Shown piece by piece: positions 1 through 9,133 of a stretch of 64,000 bases of DNA. The position numbers were made by a program, and so were the translations under genes. The stretch is taken from assembly GCA_964001305.1 (NCBI GenBank), contig CAXFAI010000029.1, forward strand, positions 1-64,000. The letters run 5' to 3'. The notes under the pieces are model-generated. The model had not been told where the DNA came from and did not search any database. It saw only the letters and a program-made list of their open reading frames with translations. The DNA is from CAJXMH01 sp964001305. Its GTDB lineage: Bacteria > Bacteroidota > Bacteroidia > Flavobacteriales_E > Vicingaceae. Position 1 is the stretch's first letter. Each line of letters begins with the position of its first letter.

Positions 1-1
1 A

Positions 2-547
2 GAAGGTGGTGGAGCTCTTATTTTAGAAGAATATGAACACGCATTAGCAAGAGGAGCTAAAATATACGCAGAAGTTGCTGGCAGTGGCCTTTCTGCTGAC
101 GCTCATCATATGACTGCGCCACATCCTGAAGGATTAGGAGCTAGAAATGTGATGAAATATGCATTAGAAGATGCAGGTCTTGAGGCTAGTGACATTGATT
201 ATATTAATGTTCACGGAACATCGACCCCATTAGGTGATGTTGCTGAAGCTAAAGCAATTAAAGAAGTATTTGGTGAACATGCTTACCAATTGAATATTAG
301 CTCTACAAAATCCATGACTGGTCACTTGTTAGGTGCAGCAGGTATAGTTGAAGCTATTGCTTGTATCAAAGCGGTTAGCGAAGGAATAGTCCCTCCAACC
401 ATTAATCATTTTACGGATGATGAAGCCTTTGATCCAAAATTGAATTTCACCTTTAATAAGTCTGAAAAAAGAGAGGTTAAAGCAGCCTTGAGTAATACCT
501 TTGGCTTTGGTGGACATAACGCTTCAACAATCTTCAAAAAGATTTAA
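2..547 (+). CDS. fabF: 3-oxoacyl-[acyl-carrier-protein] synthase II, C-terminal part
   Basis: The gene begins before the window; only the last 181 codons are present. The product condenses malonyl-ACP with acyl-ACP in cytoplasmic fatty acid elongation. The visible part holds the second half of the thiolase fold: the first catalytic His in NVHGTSTPLGD, the Lys and second His in KSMTGHLLGAAG, and the closing loop NTFGFGGHN, all typical of KASII. The active-site Cys would lie upstream. It is followed after three bases by rnc, the usual Bacteroidota order (acpP-fabF-rnc). Identification is secure; FabB is less likely given the context. Confidence 0.96.
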   Translation, partial: EGGGALILEEYEHALARGAKIYAEVAGSGLSADAHHMTAPHPEGLGARNVMKYALEDAGLEASDIDYINVHGTSTPLGDVAEAKAIKEVFGEHAYQLNISSTKSMTGHLLGAAGIVEAIACIKAVSEGIVPPTINHFTDDEAFDPKLNFTFNKSEKREVKAALSNTFGFGGHNASTIFKKI

Positions 548-550
548 TAT

Positions 551-1267
551 TTGAGCTTGTTTCAAGGCATTCGATATTTTTTACTCCCAGATAAAAGTAA
601 AAATCGAACACTTAAAACAATTCTAGGATTTTATCCCAAAAACATCAATTTGTATGAACAGGCTTTCACACATAAGTCTGTTTTAAATGAGCGTGAAGAA
701 GAAATTCTTTCTAACGAACGTTTAGAATATCTTGGCGATGCAATTTTGGGAGCCATTGTGGCTGATTACTTCTTTAACCGTTTTCCTTTTGAAGAAGAAG
801 GATTTTTAACGAAAGTAAGATCAAAGCTAGTGAGTAGAGCCTTTTTAAATCAATTAAGTATTGATTTAGGATTGGATACCTTTCTTGAAACATCGGCTAA
901 TCTTAGTCGGTCAAAATCAATTTATGGTGATGCATTTGAAGCATTAATTGGTGCCATATACTTAGATAAAGGATATTTAGTTTGTAAAAAATTTGTCATT
1001 GAAAAAGTAATCTCCGATTATGTGGACATTGACAAACTAGTTTTACAAGAAAATGACTTTAAGAGTAAGTTGGTTGAATGGAGCCAAAAGAATAATGCAA
1101 CCTTTTCTTATGAATTAACAGAAAAGAAAAGTGGAGATAGAAAGTACTATGAATGTATTCTTTTTATAAATCAAAAGGTTGTTTCTAAAAGTGAGGCTAG
1201 TTCCAAGAAAAAAGCAGAACAAGAAGCCGCAAAAATCTTTTTTCTTGAAAACAACAGTAAAGTTTAA
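551..1267 (+). CDS. rnc: Ribonuclease III
   Basis: Double-stranded RNA endonuclease that processes rRNA precursors and structured RNAs in the cytoplasm. The RNase III signature NERLEYLGDAILG lies at about residues 54-66, with the second acidic cluster GDAFEALIGAIYLD at about 124-137, which supplies the Mg-binding residues. A dsRNA-binding domain fills the C-terminus (about 165-235, ending with the basic SSKKKAEQEAA helix). The start is TTG, three bases after the fabF stop; no ATG lies before the catalytic domain, so TTG is the only reasonable choice. Length (238 aa) is normal. It is presumably co-transcribed with fabF. Confidence 0.96.
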   Translation: MSLFQGIRYFLLPDKSKNRTLKTILGFYPKNINLYEQAFTHKSVLNEREEEILSNERLEYLGDAILGAIVADYFFNRFPFEEEGFLTKVRSKLVSRAFLNQLSIDLGLDTFLETSANLSRSKSIYGDAFEALIGAIYLDKGYLVCKKFVIEKVISDYVDIDKLVLQENDFKSKLVEWSQKNNATFSYELTEKKSGDRKYYECILFINQKVVSKSEASSKKKAEQEAAKIFFLENNSKV

Positions 1268-1279
1268 CAACAAGCTAAA

Positions 1280-1308
1280 ATTGGACTTAATTTCATTCGC
1301 TAAATTTG
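1280..1308 (+). promoter_or_regulatory. Bacteroidota-type promoter for the IPExxxVDY-pyk pair
   Basis: A -7 box TAAATTTG (1301-1308) fits TAnnTTTG, and ATTG at 1280-1283 lies 17 bases upstream as a -33 element. It falls in the only real gap of the fabF-rnc-pyk block, 20 bases before the ATG at 1329, so pyk probably has its own promoter. Consensus match only. Confidence 0.5.
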
Positions 1309-1328
1309 ACATGAACTGAGGAATAGAA

Positions 1329-1742
1329 ATGGCAAAACTTGTACTAGAATTTGAAGATGATTATGATTTTCAGTTAATAGGTATTTGTAGCCATGTTAAA
1401 GATTATAGAATATGTTGGGAATTAAACCAACATATTGAATTAGACCTGGTTAAAGAGGAGAATTTTAGCATCTATATTAAAGGGAATGAACAAACCTATC
1501 CATTTTATAAGTTTCACGACGAAGAATCTTTGAAAGAATTCTACTTAATTGGAAATAGAGGAGAATTAGGGTTACTTATTCCTGAAGAAAGTGAAATTGA
1601 TTATTTTTTAATGATTAAAGGACACATCGTAAACAATGAAATTGAAGATTTATCAAGAAAAATCTCAAAAATAAAATCTGTATTAACAACCATTCTTATT
1701 GACACTAGTCAATTGAAGTCTAAGGAAAATTTAGTTTTTTGA
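1329..1742 (+). CDS. IPExxxVDY family protein
   Basis: Small conserved Bacteroidota protein (137 aa) of unknown function, named after a motif seen here as IPEESEIDY at about residues 80-88; the Val of the name is Ile here. No signal peptide or membrane segment is visible, so it is probably cytoplasmic. Members of this family lie between rnc and pyk in many Bacteroidota, as here. Its TGA stop overlaps the pyk ATG by one base (TTGATGA), which implies translational coupling. The role is unknown; the position suggests a link to pyruvate kinase expression, but that is inference. Confidence 0.85.
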   Translation: MAKLVLEFEDDYDFQLIGICSHVKDYRICWELNQHIELDLVKEENFSIYIKGNEQTYPFYKFHDEESLKEFYLIGNRGELGLLIPEESEIDYFLMIKGHIVNNEIEDLSRKISKIKSVLTTILIDTSQLKSKENLVF

Positions 1743-3169
1743 TGACAAACGATAAAAAAACCAAAATAGTAGCCACAGTTGGACCAGCAACTGCAGCCAA
1801 AAGCATACTCAAATCCATTATTCATGAAGGAGTAAATGTTATTCGTATTAATTTTTCGCATGGAAAGCATGAAGAAATTAGAGAAATCGTTCAACGAGTT
1901 AGAGAAATTAATAAAGAGGAAAATATTCACACTGCTATTTTAGGTGATTTACAAGGGCCTAAAATTAGAATTGGAGAAATCAAAGGTGGTTCTGTTCAGG
2001 TTGAAAAAGATGATATTATCACCTTTTTAAATGAACCAACTGAAGGTAATTCAGAAAAGGTTTATATGAGCTATCAACAATTTCCAAAGGATGTTAAAAA
2101 GGGAGAACGTATTTTAATTGATGATGGAAAGTTAGCTTTAGAAATTACCTCGACCAATAAAAAATCAGAAGTTCAAGCAAAGTTTTTGAACGGCGGAAAA
2201 CTCTCGTCCAAAAAGGGTGTAAACCTACCAAATACAAAAATTTCACTTCCTAGCTTAACTGAAAAAGACCGTGAAGACTTAATGCTAGCACTCGAATTAA
2301 ACTTCGAGTGGATTGGTTTATCATTTGTAAGAAACGCACGGGATTTAATAGAGCTTAGACATATCATACAAAGTGAAGGTAAAAACTCTAGAATAGTTGC
2401 TAAAATAGAAAAGCCTGAAGCTGTTGAAGAAATTGATGATATCATAGAAAAAACAGATGCCATTATGGTAGCTAGAGGTGATTTGGGGGTGGAAGTTCCA
2501 ATGGAAAAGGTGCCTTTGTTGCAAAAAGAAATAGTAAAGAAATGCTTGAAAAGTGCTAAGCCAGTAATTATTGCTACTCAAATGATGGAGAGCATGATCG
2601 AAAGCATTAGTCCTACTAGGGCTGAGGTAAATGATGTTGCTAATGCCGTTTTAGATGGAGCTGATGCCGTTATGTTAAGTGCTGAAACTTCGGTTGGGAA
2701 ATACCCCGTTGAAGTAATAAAAGCCATGACAAAGATTATCAAACAAATAGAAGAAACTGAAATTATATACCATCATGAGTTCCCGCCTGAACTAAATGAA
2801 GAACGCTTTATTTCAGACTCCATTTGCTACAATGCCTGTAGACTTTCTCAAAGAACAAACGCTGCAGCTATAGTTACCATGACTCATTCGGGTTACACAG
2901 CAGCTAAAATATCTAGTTTTAGACCAAAAGCAGGAATTTTCGCTTTTACCGGCAATCACTCATTATTAAATAAATTGAGTCTTGTTTGGGGAGTAAGAGG
3001 GTTTTACTATGACAAATTCGTTAGCACCGACCATACGATTGCTGATATTAAATATTTATTAAAAAAGAATAATTATTTAAATTCAAAAGACTTGATGATC
3101 AATATTGCCAGTATGCCCATTAATGAAAAAGGGCAATCTAACATGGTAAAATTGAGCTATGTGGATTAA
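1742..3169 (+). CDS. pyk: Pyruvate kinase
   Basis: Transfers phosphate from phosphoenolpyruvate to ADP, the last step of glycolysis. The substrate and metal site appears in full: IRINFSHG near residues 35-42, the KIEKPEAV strand with the catalytic Lys at about 218-225, MVARGDLGVEVP at about 240-251, and TRAEVNDVANAVLDGADAVM at about 290-309. The C-terminal domain is standard. I chose ATG 1742, which overlaps the previous stop, over an in-frame TTG three bases earlier. Length is about 475 aa, normal for the family. Confidence 0.97.
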   Translation: MTNDKKTKIVATVGPATAAKSILKSIIHEGVNVIRINFSHGKHEEIREIVQRVREINKEENIHTAILGDLQGPKIRIGEIKGGSVQVEKDDIITFLNEPTEGNSEKVYMSYQQFPKDVKKGERILIDDGKLALEITSTNKKSEVQAKFLNGGKLSSKKGVNLPNTKISLPSLTEKDREDLMLALELNFEWIGLSFVRNARDLIELRHIIQSEGKNSRIVAKIEKPEAVEEIDDIIEKTDAIMVARGDLGVEVPMEKVPLLQKEIVKKCLKSAKPVIIATQMMESMIESISPTRAEVNDVANAVLDGADAVMLSAETSVGKYPVEVIKAMTKIIKQIEETEIIYHHEFPPELNEERFISDSICYNACRLSQRTNAAAIVTMTHSGYTAAKISSFRPKAGIFAFTGNHSLLNKLSLVWGVRGFYYDKFVSTDHTIADIKYLLKKNNYLNSKDLMINIASMPINEKGQSNMVKLSYVD

Positions 3170-3239
3170 TCACAAAGTGAATTGGTCGTCTAATTCCCTT
3201 AGTTCGTAGAAGTTTACTTTTTCTTAATAATAGAATTGA

Positions 3240-3268
3240 TTTGCTAGGAAAAGCTATAGGTAGCTTTG
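3240..3268 (+). promoter_or_regulatory. Bacteroidota-type promoter before the SpoIIE phosphatase
   Basis: TTTG at 3240-3243, a 17-base spacer, then TAGCTTTG at 3261-3268: a near-ideal -33/-7 pair. The GTG start lies 19 bases after the -7 box, so the leader would be about 15 bases. Consensus match only. Confidence 0.6.
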
Positions 3269-3287
3269 TAGACCAAGTCTGAAGTTT

Positions 3288-5309
3288 GTGCTGAATAGTC
3301 TTAAAAGCAAGTTAATCCTAATCTTTGCTACTTTTATAGTGGTTAGTGTACTCATTGCCATGTACACCGCTAACTATTATGAGAAAAAATCAAAAATTTC
3401 AAGTATTAACAATCAACTTAATGAAGTTGAAATTCTCTTGCTTCAGTGTTTCAAAGAGCAAGAGAACTTTTTCAATTTTGAAACAACTAATGAGAGATAC
3501 TATGCTGAAAACCAGAGTGACTTTCTAGATACTTATGAACAAAACTTCAAACAGCTAAAAGCACAAATAAACCAATTACAACAAAACCCGCTGCTTGCAA
3601 AATACTCTCAAACAGACTTAAATCACATACAGCTAGAACTACTGCATTTTGATTCCTTGTATTCGCAAATGCTGGCTTCAATCCATAAAAGAGGATTTAG
3701 AAACTTTGGAATTGAAGGAGAGATGAGAGAGTCAATACATAAGTTAGAAGACATTCCTGAAATCAGCTTAGTGGATGTACTCATGCTCAGAAGGCATGAA
3801 AAAGATTATATATTAAGACAAGACCCGGTTTACTTAGAAAAACACAAAGCACTTGTTAGTCAAGTACAGACTAAGCTTGAACAAAAATATTTTCAAAATT
3901 CCAATCGAAAAAAGTATATCATTGAAATACTTCAACGATATGCACACCTCTTTAATCAAATAGCACTTTACGAGCGAATTATTGGTTTGAAAGCAAATTC
4001 AGGTTTTAAACACAAACTCAATTTAAAAACCACCTATTTAACAAATGCTTTTCACAATCTGAAACAAGAAAGTGAATTTCATCAGAGCGAGTTACTGAAA
4101 AATCTAAATGTTTCAATTTTAGTTTTCTGGGGTCTATATCTTATTGTAGCCATGTGGTTAAGTGTCCGAATTTCTGACATATTCACGAAACGATTAGCAA
4201 CCTTAAGTAGTCAAATTAACTACTTTGTGAATACCAATTTTACAGCAAGGTTAGATACCAACCTAAAACAATCTAGTGATGAAGTTGGAGTGTTATGGAA
4301 CAATTTCAAAAAAATGGAAAATGAGATTGTTGAATACATTGATTTGTTTAAGGAAAAAGTAGACGAAAAAACAATTGAACTTAAAGAGAAAACAGAAAAA
4401 ATAGAAAAACAAAAAGAAGAACTTGAGGTCCAAAAAGCTGAAACTGACCAAAAAAATAAAGATTTGGTGGATGGAATGAAGTATGCTTGGAGAATCCAAC
4501 AAGCTTTACTACCAAGCTTTACAAGGTTTCAAAAGCAGCTTGAAGATGGATTTGTCTTATTTTCTCCAAAAGATGTTGTTAGTGGTGATATCTATTGGAC
4601 TCATAAAGTACTGTCAAAAAGAGGCATTGAAAACATCTTTTCTGTGATTGACTGTACAGGACATGGTGTTCCAGGAGCTTTTATGAGTGTACTAGCCCTT
4701 AACGCAATTGAAGATGCAGTAATTACTAAGAAACACCGAAAACCCAGTTTTATACTTCAATCAGCAAATAACTATGTTTTTTCATCCATGAATTATTTTG
4801 ATAATGAAAAACATGAAAATCAAACAAAAGACGGCATGGATATGGCCGTTTGTAAGCTAAATAGGAAACTAAATGACTTACAATACTCTGGTGCTAGCCG
4901 GCCACTCTACCTAGTAAGACAAAAAACAAAAAAAACAACACTAGATATTGGCTTAAAGTTGGACGATTACCAAATTGTTGAAGATGATAGTACTGTGCTG
5001 TATGCGATTAACCCAAATATTGCTACTGTAGGCACGATACATGAAGATGATAGTATGGAAGCCTTTCAAGGAAAAACAATTAAGGTACAGAAGAATGATA
5101 TGATTTACCTTACTTCTGACGGATATGCAGACCAATTTGGTGGAGAAAAAGACAAGAAATTTATGACGAAACGATTAAAAAAACTTCTGATGCGAATTGC
5201 TCACTTGAGCTCCATAGAACAAAAAGAAGCTTTAAATAAAAATTTTATCGATTGGAAAGGTGAATCTGAGCAAATAGATGATGTATGCGTCATGGGTGTT
5301 AGAGTGTGA
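3288..5309 (+). CDS. Membrane sensor with HAMP, coiled coil and SpoIIE/PP2C-type phosphatase domain
   Basis: A signalling phosphatase of 673 aa. A first membrane helix (about 8-27) and a second (about 272-292) enclose a periplasmic helical sensor of some 240 residues. A HAMP-like stretch and a Lys/Glu-rich coiled coil (about 350-400) lead to a PP2C/SpoIIE domain (about 425-673). The metal-site motifs are VSGDIYW, DCTGHGVPGAFMS, KDGMDMAV, DGYADQFGG and the final QIDDVCVMG. This family dephosphorylates Ser/Thr on anti-anti-sigma-type partners; no such partner lies nearby. The start is GTG, placed just after a good promoter. The signal sensed is unknown. Confidence 0.88.
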   Translation: MLNSLKSKLILIFATFIVVSVLIAMYTANYYEKKSKISSINNQLNEVEILLLQCFKEQENFFNFETTNERYYAENQSDFLDTYEQNFKQLKAQINQLQQNPLLAKYSQTDLNHIQLELLHFDSLYSQMLASIHKRGFRNFGIEGEMRESIHKLEDIPEISLVDVLMLRRHEKDYILRQDPVYLEKHKALVSQVQTKLEQKYFQNSNRKKYIIEILQRYAHLFNQIALYERIIGLKANSGFKHKLNLKTTYLTNAFHNLKQESEFHQSELLKNLNVSILVFWGLYLIVAMWLSVRISDIFTKRLATLSSQINYFVNTNFTARLDTNLKQSSDEVGVLWNNFKKMENEIVEYIDLFKEKVDEKTIELKEKTEKIEKQKEELEVQKAETDQKNKDLVDGMKYAWRIQQALLPSFTRFQKQLEDGFVLFSPKDVVSGDIYWTHKVLSKRGIENIFSVIDCTGHGVPGAFMSVLALNAIEDAVITKKHRKPSFILQSANNYVFSSMNYFDNEKHENQTKDGMDMAVCKLNRKLNDLQYSGASRPLYLVRQKTKKTTLDIGLKLDDYQIVEDDSTVLYAINPNIATVGTIHEDDSMEAFQGKTIKVQKNDMIYLTSDGYADQFGGEKDKKFMTKRLKKLLMRIAHLSSIEQKEALNKNFIDWKGESEQIDDVCVMGVRV

Positions 5310-5344
5310 TTTTTATTACATTCGTCAAATAAATAACCGTCCAT

Positions 5345-6388
5345 ATGAATATATCACTCTTTAAATCAATTTGTGAAGTAGCAGGGGCTCCCGGCTACGA
5401 AAAAAGAATCAGAGATTTAGTTATAAAAGAAGTTTCACCCCTTGTTGATGAAGTAAAAATCAACAATATGGGAAATGTGTATGCCATAAAAAAAGGTAAA
5501 AACTCCAAAAAAGTGATGGTTGGAGCTCACATGGACGAAATTGGCTTTATTGTAACTCATATTGATGATAAGGGCTTTTTAAGATTTCATACCTTAGGTG
5601 GGTTTGATCCAAAAACACTAACCTCACAGAGGGTAATCGTTCATGGAAAAGAAGATGTTGTAGGTGTAATGGGAAGTAAACCCATACATGTTATGAGCCC
5701 TGAAGAAAGAAACAAAAACCCGAAAATAACGGATTACTTTATTGACCTTGGAAGGCCGAAAGAAGAGGTTGAAAAATTAGTTTCAATTGGAAATCCAATT
5801 ACGCGATACAGCAATTTTATTGAAATGGGTGATTGCATCAATTGCAAATCCATTGATAATCGGGTTTCAGTTTTTGTACTCATAGAAACACTACGAAATC
5901 TCAAAAATCAAGAAGTACCTTATGATATTTATGGGGTTTTTACAGTTCAAGAAGAAGTTGGTGTTCGTGGAGCTAATGTTTCTGCCTTAGATATCAAACC
6001 TGATTTTGGCTTTGGACTAGACACCACTATTGCTTATGACTTACCAGGTGCACAAGCTCATGAGCAAATTACCAAGCTTGGTGAAGGTGCCGCTATTAAA
6101 ATTATGGACGCTTCTACGATTTGCGATTATAGAATGGTAGATTATATGAAAGAAACTGCTGAAAAACATCAAATCAAATGGCAACATGAGATTTTACCAG
6201 CAGGTGGAACTGATACTGCAGGAATTCAACGAATGAATGAAGGGGGGGCAATTGCCGGAGCTGTTTCTATTCCTACCAGACATCTGCATCAATCTATTGA
6301 AATGGCACATAAAAGTGATATTGACGCTTCTATAAAGCTGTTGGAAAAAAGCCTTTTAAACTTAGATCAATATAATTGGGAGTTTTAA
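5345..6388 (+). CDS. M42 family metallopeptidase (glutamyl aminopeptidase-like)
   Basis: Cytoplasmic cocatalytic metal aminopeptidase, probably a large tetrahedral oligomer as in other M42 enzymes. Metal and catalytic residues are in place: GAHMDEIG near residue 60 (His ligand and catalytic Asp), KSIDNRV (bridging Asp), VQEEVGVRGA (catalytic Glu and ligand Glu), GLDTTIA (Asp) and RHLHQSIEM near the C-terminus (His). There is no signal peptide. Length (347 aa) is standard. The next gene starts three bases after its stop, so the two are likely co-transcribed although unrelated in function. Confidence 0.92.
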   Translation: MNISLFKSICEVAGAPGYEKRIRDLVIKEVSPLVDEVKINNMGNVYAIKKGKNSKKVMVGAHMDEIGFIVTHIDDKGFLRFHTLGGFDPKTLTSQRVIVHGKEDVVGVMGSKPIHVMSPEERNKNPKITDYFIDLGRPKEEVEKLVSIGNPITRYSNFIEMGDCINCKSIDNRVSVFVLIETLRNLKNQEVPYDIYGVFTVQEEVGVRGANVSALDIKPDFGFGLDTTIAYDLPGAQAHEQITKLGEGAAIKIMDASTICDYRMVDYMKETAEKHQIKWQHEILPAGGTDTAGIQRMNEGGAIAGAVSIPTRHLHQSIEMAHKSDIDASIKLLEKSLLNLDQYNWEF

Positions 6389-6391
6389 GCG

Positions 6392-7810
6392 TTGGAAAAA
6401 CAACTTTCAAACACACCAAAAGCAAAAGGCTTTTATTGGCTTTTTGGACTTGGCTTGCTATTCTTTTCCATATTCTATATTGATATTTGGCATACTCCAA
6501 ATCCAATTTCAAGAGCACTTCCAGTTCTTACTTATTATGAAACAGGAACTCTTGAAATAAGTCGTTATGAGCAAATTAGCTTAGATAAGAGTAAGGTTGA
6601 TGAAAAATATTATTCCGACAAAGCTCCTCTTCCTACTTTAATAACTATTCCTTTTTATCAAACTTTAGCCAAGTTTGGTATAGAAGAGTGGAAATATCAG
6701 GATAAGCAATTTAAAGGAGCACCAAAATGGTACACTAAACTTAGTCTAATCATATTTATCGGTAGTGTTATTTGCTCCTCACTTCCATTTGTTCTCATGG
6801 CCTACTTTAGTTTTAAAACAAGCCCTGATTTTAAATTTAAGCCAATACTAATCTCACTAACTTTTTTTGGAACCTATTTATTTACATATGCAGGCACCTA
6901 TTTTAATCACATTTTCTCTGGCGCTTGTTTAGCATTTGCTGTTTATTTTATCCAGAAAAAAGAAAAGGCTTGGATTAGTGGTTTATTTTGTGCATTTGCT
7001 TTTCTTTCAGAATATACACTTGGTTTATTCGCCGCCTTATTACCTTTATTTCTATTAAAATCAGACCAAAGGTGGAAACATCTTTTGCATTTTGGGTTGG
7101 GCTTTACTCCCGCACTTTTGATTTATGCTTGGTATAATTATTCCTTAACAGGAAACCCCTTTACTTTTATATTTTATTACACTGATTTTGAAACTTTTAG
7201 CAAAGGGATAAAAAACAATTATGGATTCAGTATTCCAAGTTTAGAATCTTTATATGGATTGCTTTTAAGTCCATATATGGGCTTGTTATGGTTCTTTCCA
7301 GTTTTGGGTTTCTATATTTTAAATTGGAGTAAATCACAAGGCCGCAGACTGATAAAAGACCCTGTACTAATCAATAGTTTGGCTCTTTTCCTCTTAATTT
7401 CTTCTTACTTTATTTGGTGGGGAGGGTATAGTTGGGGCCCCAGATATCTTATTCCGATGGCTTGTATTTTAGCCCTTCATGCTGCAAATCTTTGGAAAAA
7501 TGATAAAATTAGAATCGTTGGAGTTGTTGTACTAGGGATAAGTTTTGTTATTCAATTACTTAATAAAGCAACTGTATTGTTTCTTATTCCTGATCGTTTA
7601 TCAAACGAAGGTGAAGCTAGTTACCCCTTTACTGATGTGGTTTTAAAAGCTATAAATGAAGGAAGATTTAATGCTAACAACCTTTTGACTTGGGTATTTG
7701 ACATTCCTGCCAATTGGGCATTTATAAGCTTTTTTGTGCTTTTTGTAAGCTGGATTGTAATCTTAGAAATTCAGTACCGAAAATCAGTATTAACTATCGT
7801 AGAAGCTTAA
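6392..7810 (+). CDS. Polytopic membrane protein, GT-C glycosyltransferase-like
   Basis: About ten hydrophobic helices over 472 aa. After the first helix comes a loop with YYSDKAPLPTL, and a late loop reads WGGYSWGPRYLIP. Similar 'K-P/A-P' and 'GxRYL' loops occur in GT-C membrane glycosyltransferases and related proteins that use lipid-linked sugars, so such a role is plausible, but I see no proven catalytic residue. The start is TTG three bases after the M42 gene. Its 3' end overlaps the convergent anti-sigma gene by four bases. Substrate unknown. Confidence 0.65.
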   Translation: MEKQLSNTPKAKGFYWLFGLGLLFFSIFYIDIWHTPNPISRALPVLTYYETGTLEISRYEQISLDKSKVDEKYYSDKAPLPTLITIPFYQTLAKFGIEEWKYQDKQFKGAPKWYTKLSLIIFIGSVICSSLPFVLMAYFSFKTSPDFKFKPILISLTFFGTYLFTYAGTYFNHIFSGACLAFAVYFIQKKEKAWISGLFCAFAFLSEYTLGLFAALLPLFLLKSDQRWKHLLHFGLGFTPALLIYAWYNYSLTGNPFTFIFYYTDFETFSKGIKNNYGFSIPSLESLYGLLLSPYMGLLWFFPVLGFYILNWSKSQGRRLIKDPVLINSLALFLLISSYFIWWGGYSWGPRYLIPMACILALHAANLWKNDKIRIVGVVVLGISFVIQLLNKATVLFLIPDRLSNEGEASYPFTDVVLKAINEGRFNANNLLTWVFDIPANWAFISFFVLFVSWIVILEIQYRKSVLTIVEA

Positions 7811-8586
7811 ACGTTGCCAATTAAGTAAAGCTGCTCTAAGTTAGGACTTGGCTTGCCTCCCTCCTCTTCTAAAGTAACAGCAAATGCAGATGGGTTCTCA
7901 ATTTCTTTTGTTATCTCAATCTCACCACTTTCTAAATTGAAAACACCCAAATCTACAGGAGTTCCATCTACAATAGCCCACAATTGGTATTGCATTTTTA
8001 AGTCCGGCTTTGGCAGATTAACATTTGATAAAAATGCCTTTTTCGTATTCTGGTTCCAATGAACAATGGCAAATGATTCGGGAGATAAATCTGAACCACT
8101 AATTCTAATCCTTTGAATATCTGTATTTCTGTAAAGGTTCAGTTTACTTTCGTTTTCTTCAAGTGTTGTTTTATACTGGTCATTTTGATCAGCAAGCACT
8201 TCTTGTTCAGCATAAAGAGTCTTTATTTTTTGATCTTGATCTTTTATTTTGGATTGCTGGACGATGTTAAAACCAATACTAACTATCAATAATATACTTG
8301 CAGCAACTGCAATTCCTTTAAATAATGAATTTGAAGTATTTTTAGAGGAAGAAACAGTCTCATCTTCAAAAAGCTCAATCATCAATTTTGACTTTACTGA
8401 CTGATCTGGAGAAACAGCATGCTTAGTTGCAAATTTTTCAAACATGATAGAAAGCTCTTGAACTTCATGAGCAATTTCAGCATGATTTTTACACATATCT
8501 TCTACTTCCTTAGCTTCAGCCAAAGAAAGTTGCCCTAGAACATACTGTTCTAAAATTCCAGATTCTATGTATTCTTTTATATCCAA
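7807..8586 (-). CDS. Anti-sigma factor, RskA-like C-terminal domain
   Basis: Inner-membrane regulator of 259 aa. The N-terminal part (1-85) is cytoplasmic and helical, suited to holding the sigma factor encoded just upstream. One membrane helix follows at about 90-110 (IAVAASILLIVSIGF), then a short coiled coil and a periplasmic domain (about 155-259) with the pattern LPKPDLKMQYQLWAIVDGTPVDLG typical of RskA/anti-sigma-K domains. It starts with TTG one base after the sigma stop. It probably releases the sigma factor after regulated proteolysis; that is family knowledge, not visible here. Confidence 0.88.
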   Translation of the reverse strand: MDIKEYIESGILEQYVLGQLSLAEAKEVEDMCKNHAEIAHEVQELSIMFEKFATKHAVSPDQSVKSKLMIELFEDETVSSSKNTSNSLFKGIAVAASILLIVSIGFNIVQQSKIKDQDQKIKTLYAEQEVLADQNDQYKTTLEENESKLNLYRNTDIQRIRISGSDLSPESFAIVHWNQNTKKAFLSNVNLPKPDLKMQYQLWAIVDGTPVDLGVFNLESGEIEITKEIENPSAFAVTLEEEGGKPSPNLEQLYLIGNV

Positions 8587-8587
8587 T

Positions 8588-9130
8588 TTATTTAAATATT
8601 GCTCTTAATTGCATGATTCCTTTTCTAAGTCGGGTTTTAACTGTTCCGAGTGGTATTTCAAGCTCATCCGAAATTTCTTGTTGAGTGTACCCTTTAAAAT
8701 AAACCAAATCAATTAACTCTTTATACTTTGGATCCAAGCGATTAACCATTTCTGTTAAGCCAATTGTATCCGTTTGAAGTACTTCCCTCTGGCTGGTGGA
8801 GTTATATACGGTATAATCTAAAAATTGGACTTTCTGACCTTTCTTATGCTCTTTAGACCTTGTATAATCAATGGCATTGTTCCGTGCAATGTTTAATATC
8901 CATGTATACAAACGGCCTTTTGAAGAATCATAAAAATCAATTTTACTCCAAACTTTAATAAAAGTCTTTTGAAGTATATCTTCCGCTATTTCCTTTTTAG
9001 AAACAATGCGATAAATTACTCCATAAAGTGCAGCAGAGTAATGATCATACAAATATTCCATCCCTTCCTTGCTTTTGTTTTTTAGCAAAAGCACTAATTC
9101 ATCCTCATTATATTTGGAAGTACTACTCAA
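8588..9130 (-). CDS. ECF RNA polymerase sigma factor (SigK-like)
   Basis: 180 aa with sigma region 2 (DILQKTFIKVWSKI and the -10 helix around RLYTWILNIARNNAIDYTR, about 45-95) and region 4 (YKELIDLVYFKGYTQQEIS then IPLGTVKTRLRKG, about 125-175), whose HTH recognises the -35 element. The start is TTG: an in-frame stop lies two codons upstream and the next Met is inside region 2. Three bases separate it from the pheS stop and one base from the anti-sigma gene, so regulator pair and pheS form one operon. Confidence 0.93.
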   Translation of the reverse strand: MSSTSKYNEDELVLLLKNKSKEGMEYLYDHYSAALYGVIYRIVSKKEIAEDILQKTFIKVWSKIDFYDSSKGRLYTWILNIARNNAIDYTRSKEHKKGQKVQFLDYTVYNSTSQREVLQTDTIGLTEMVNRLDPKYKELIDLVYFKGYTQQEISDELEIPLGTVKTRLRKGIMQLRAIFK

Positions 9131-9133
9131 AAG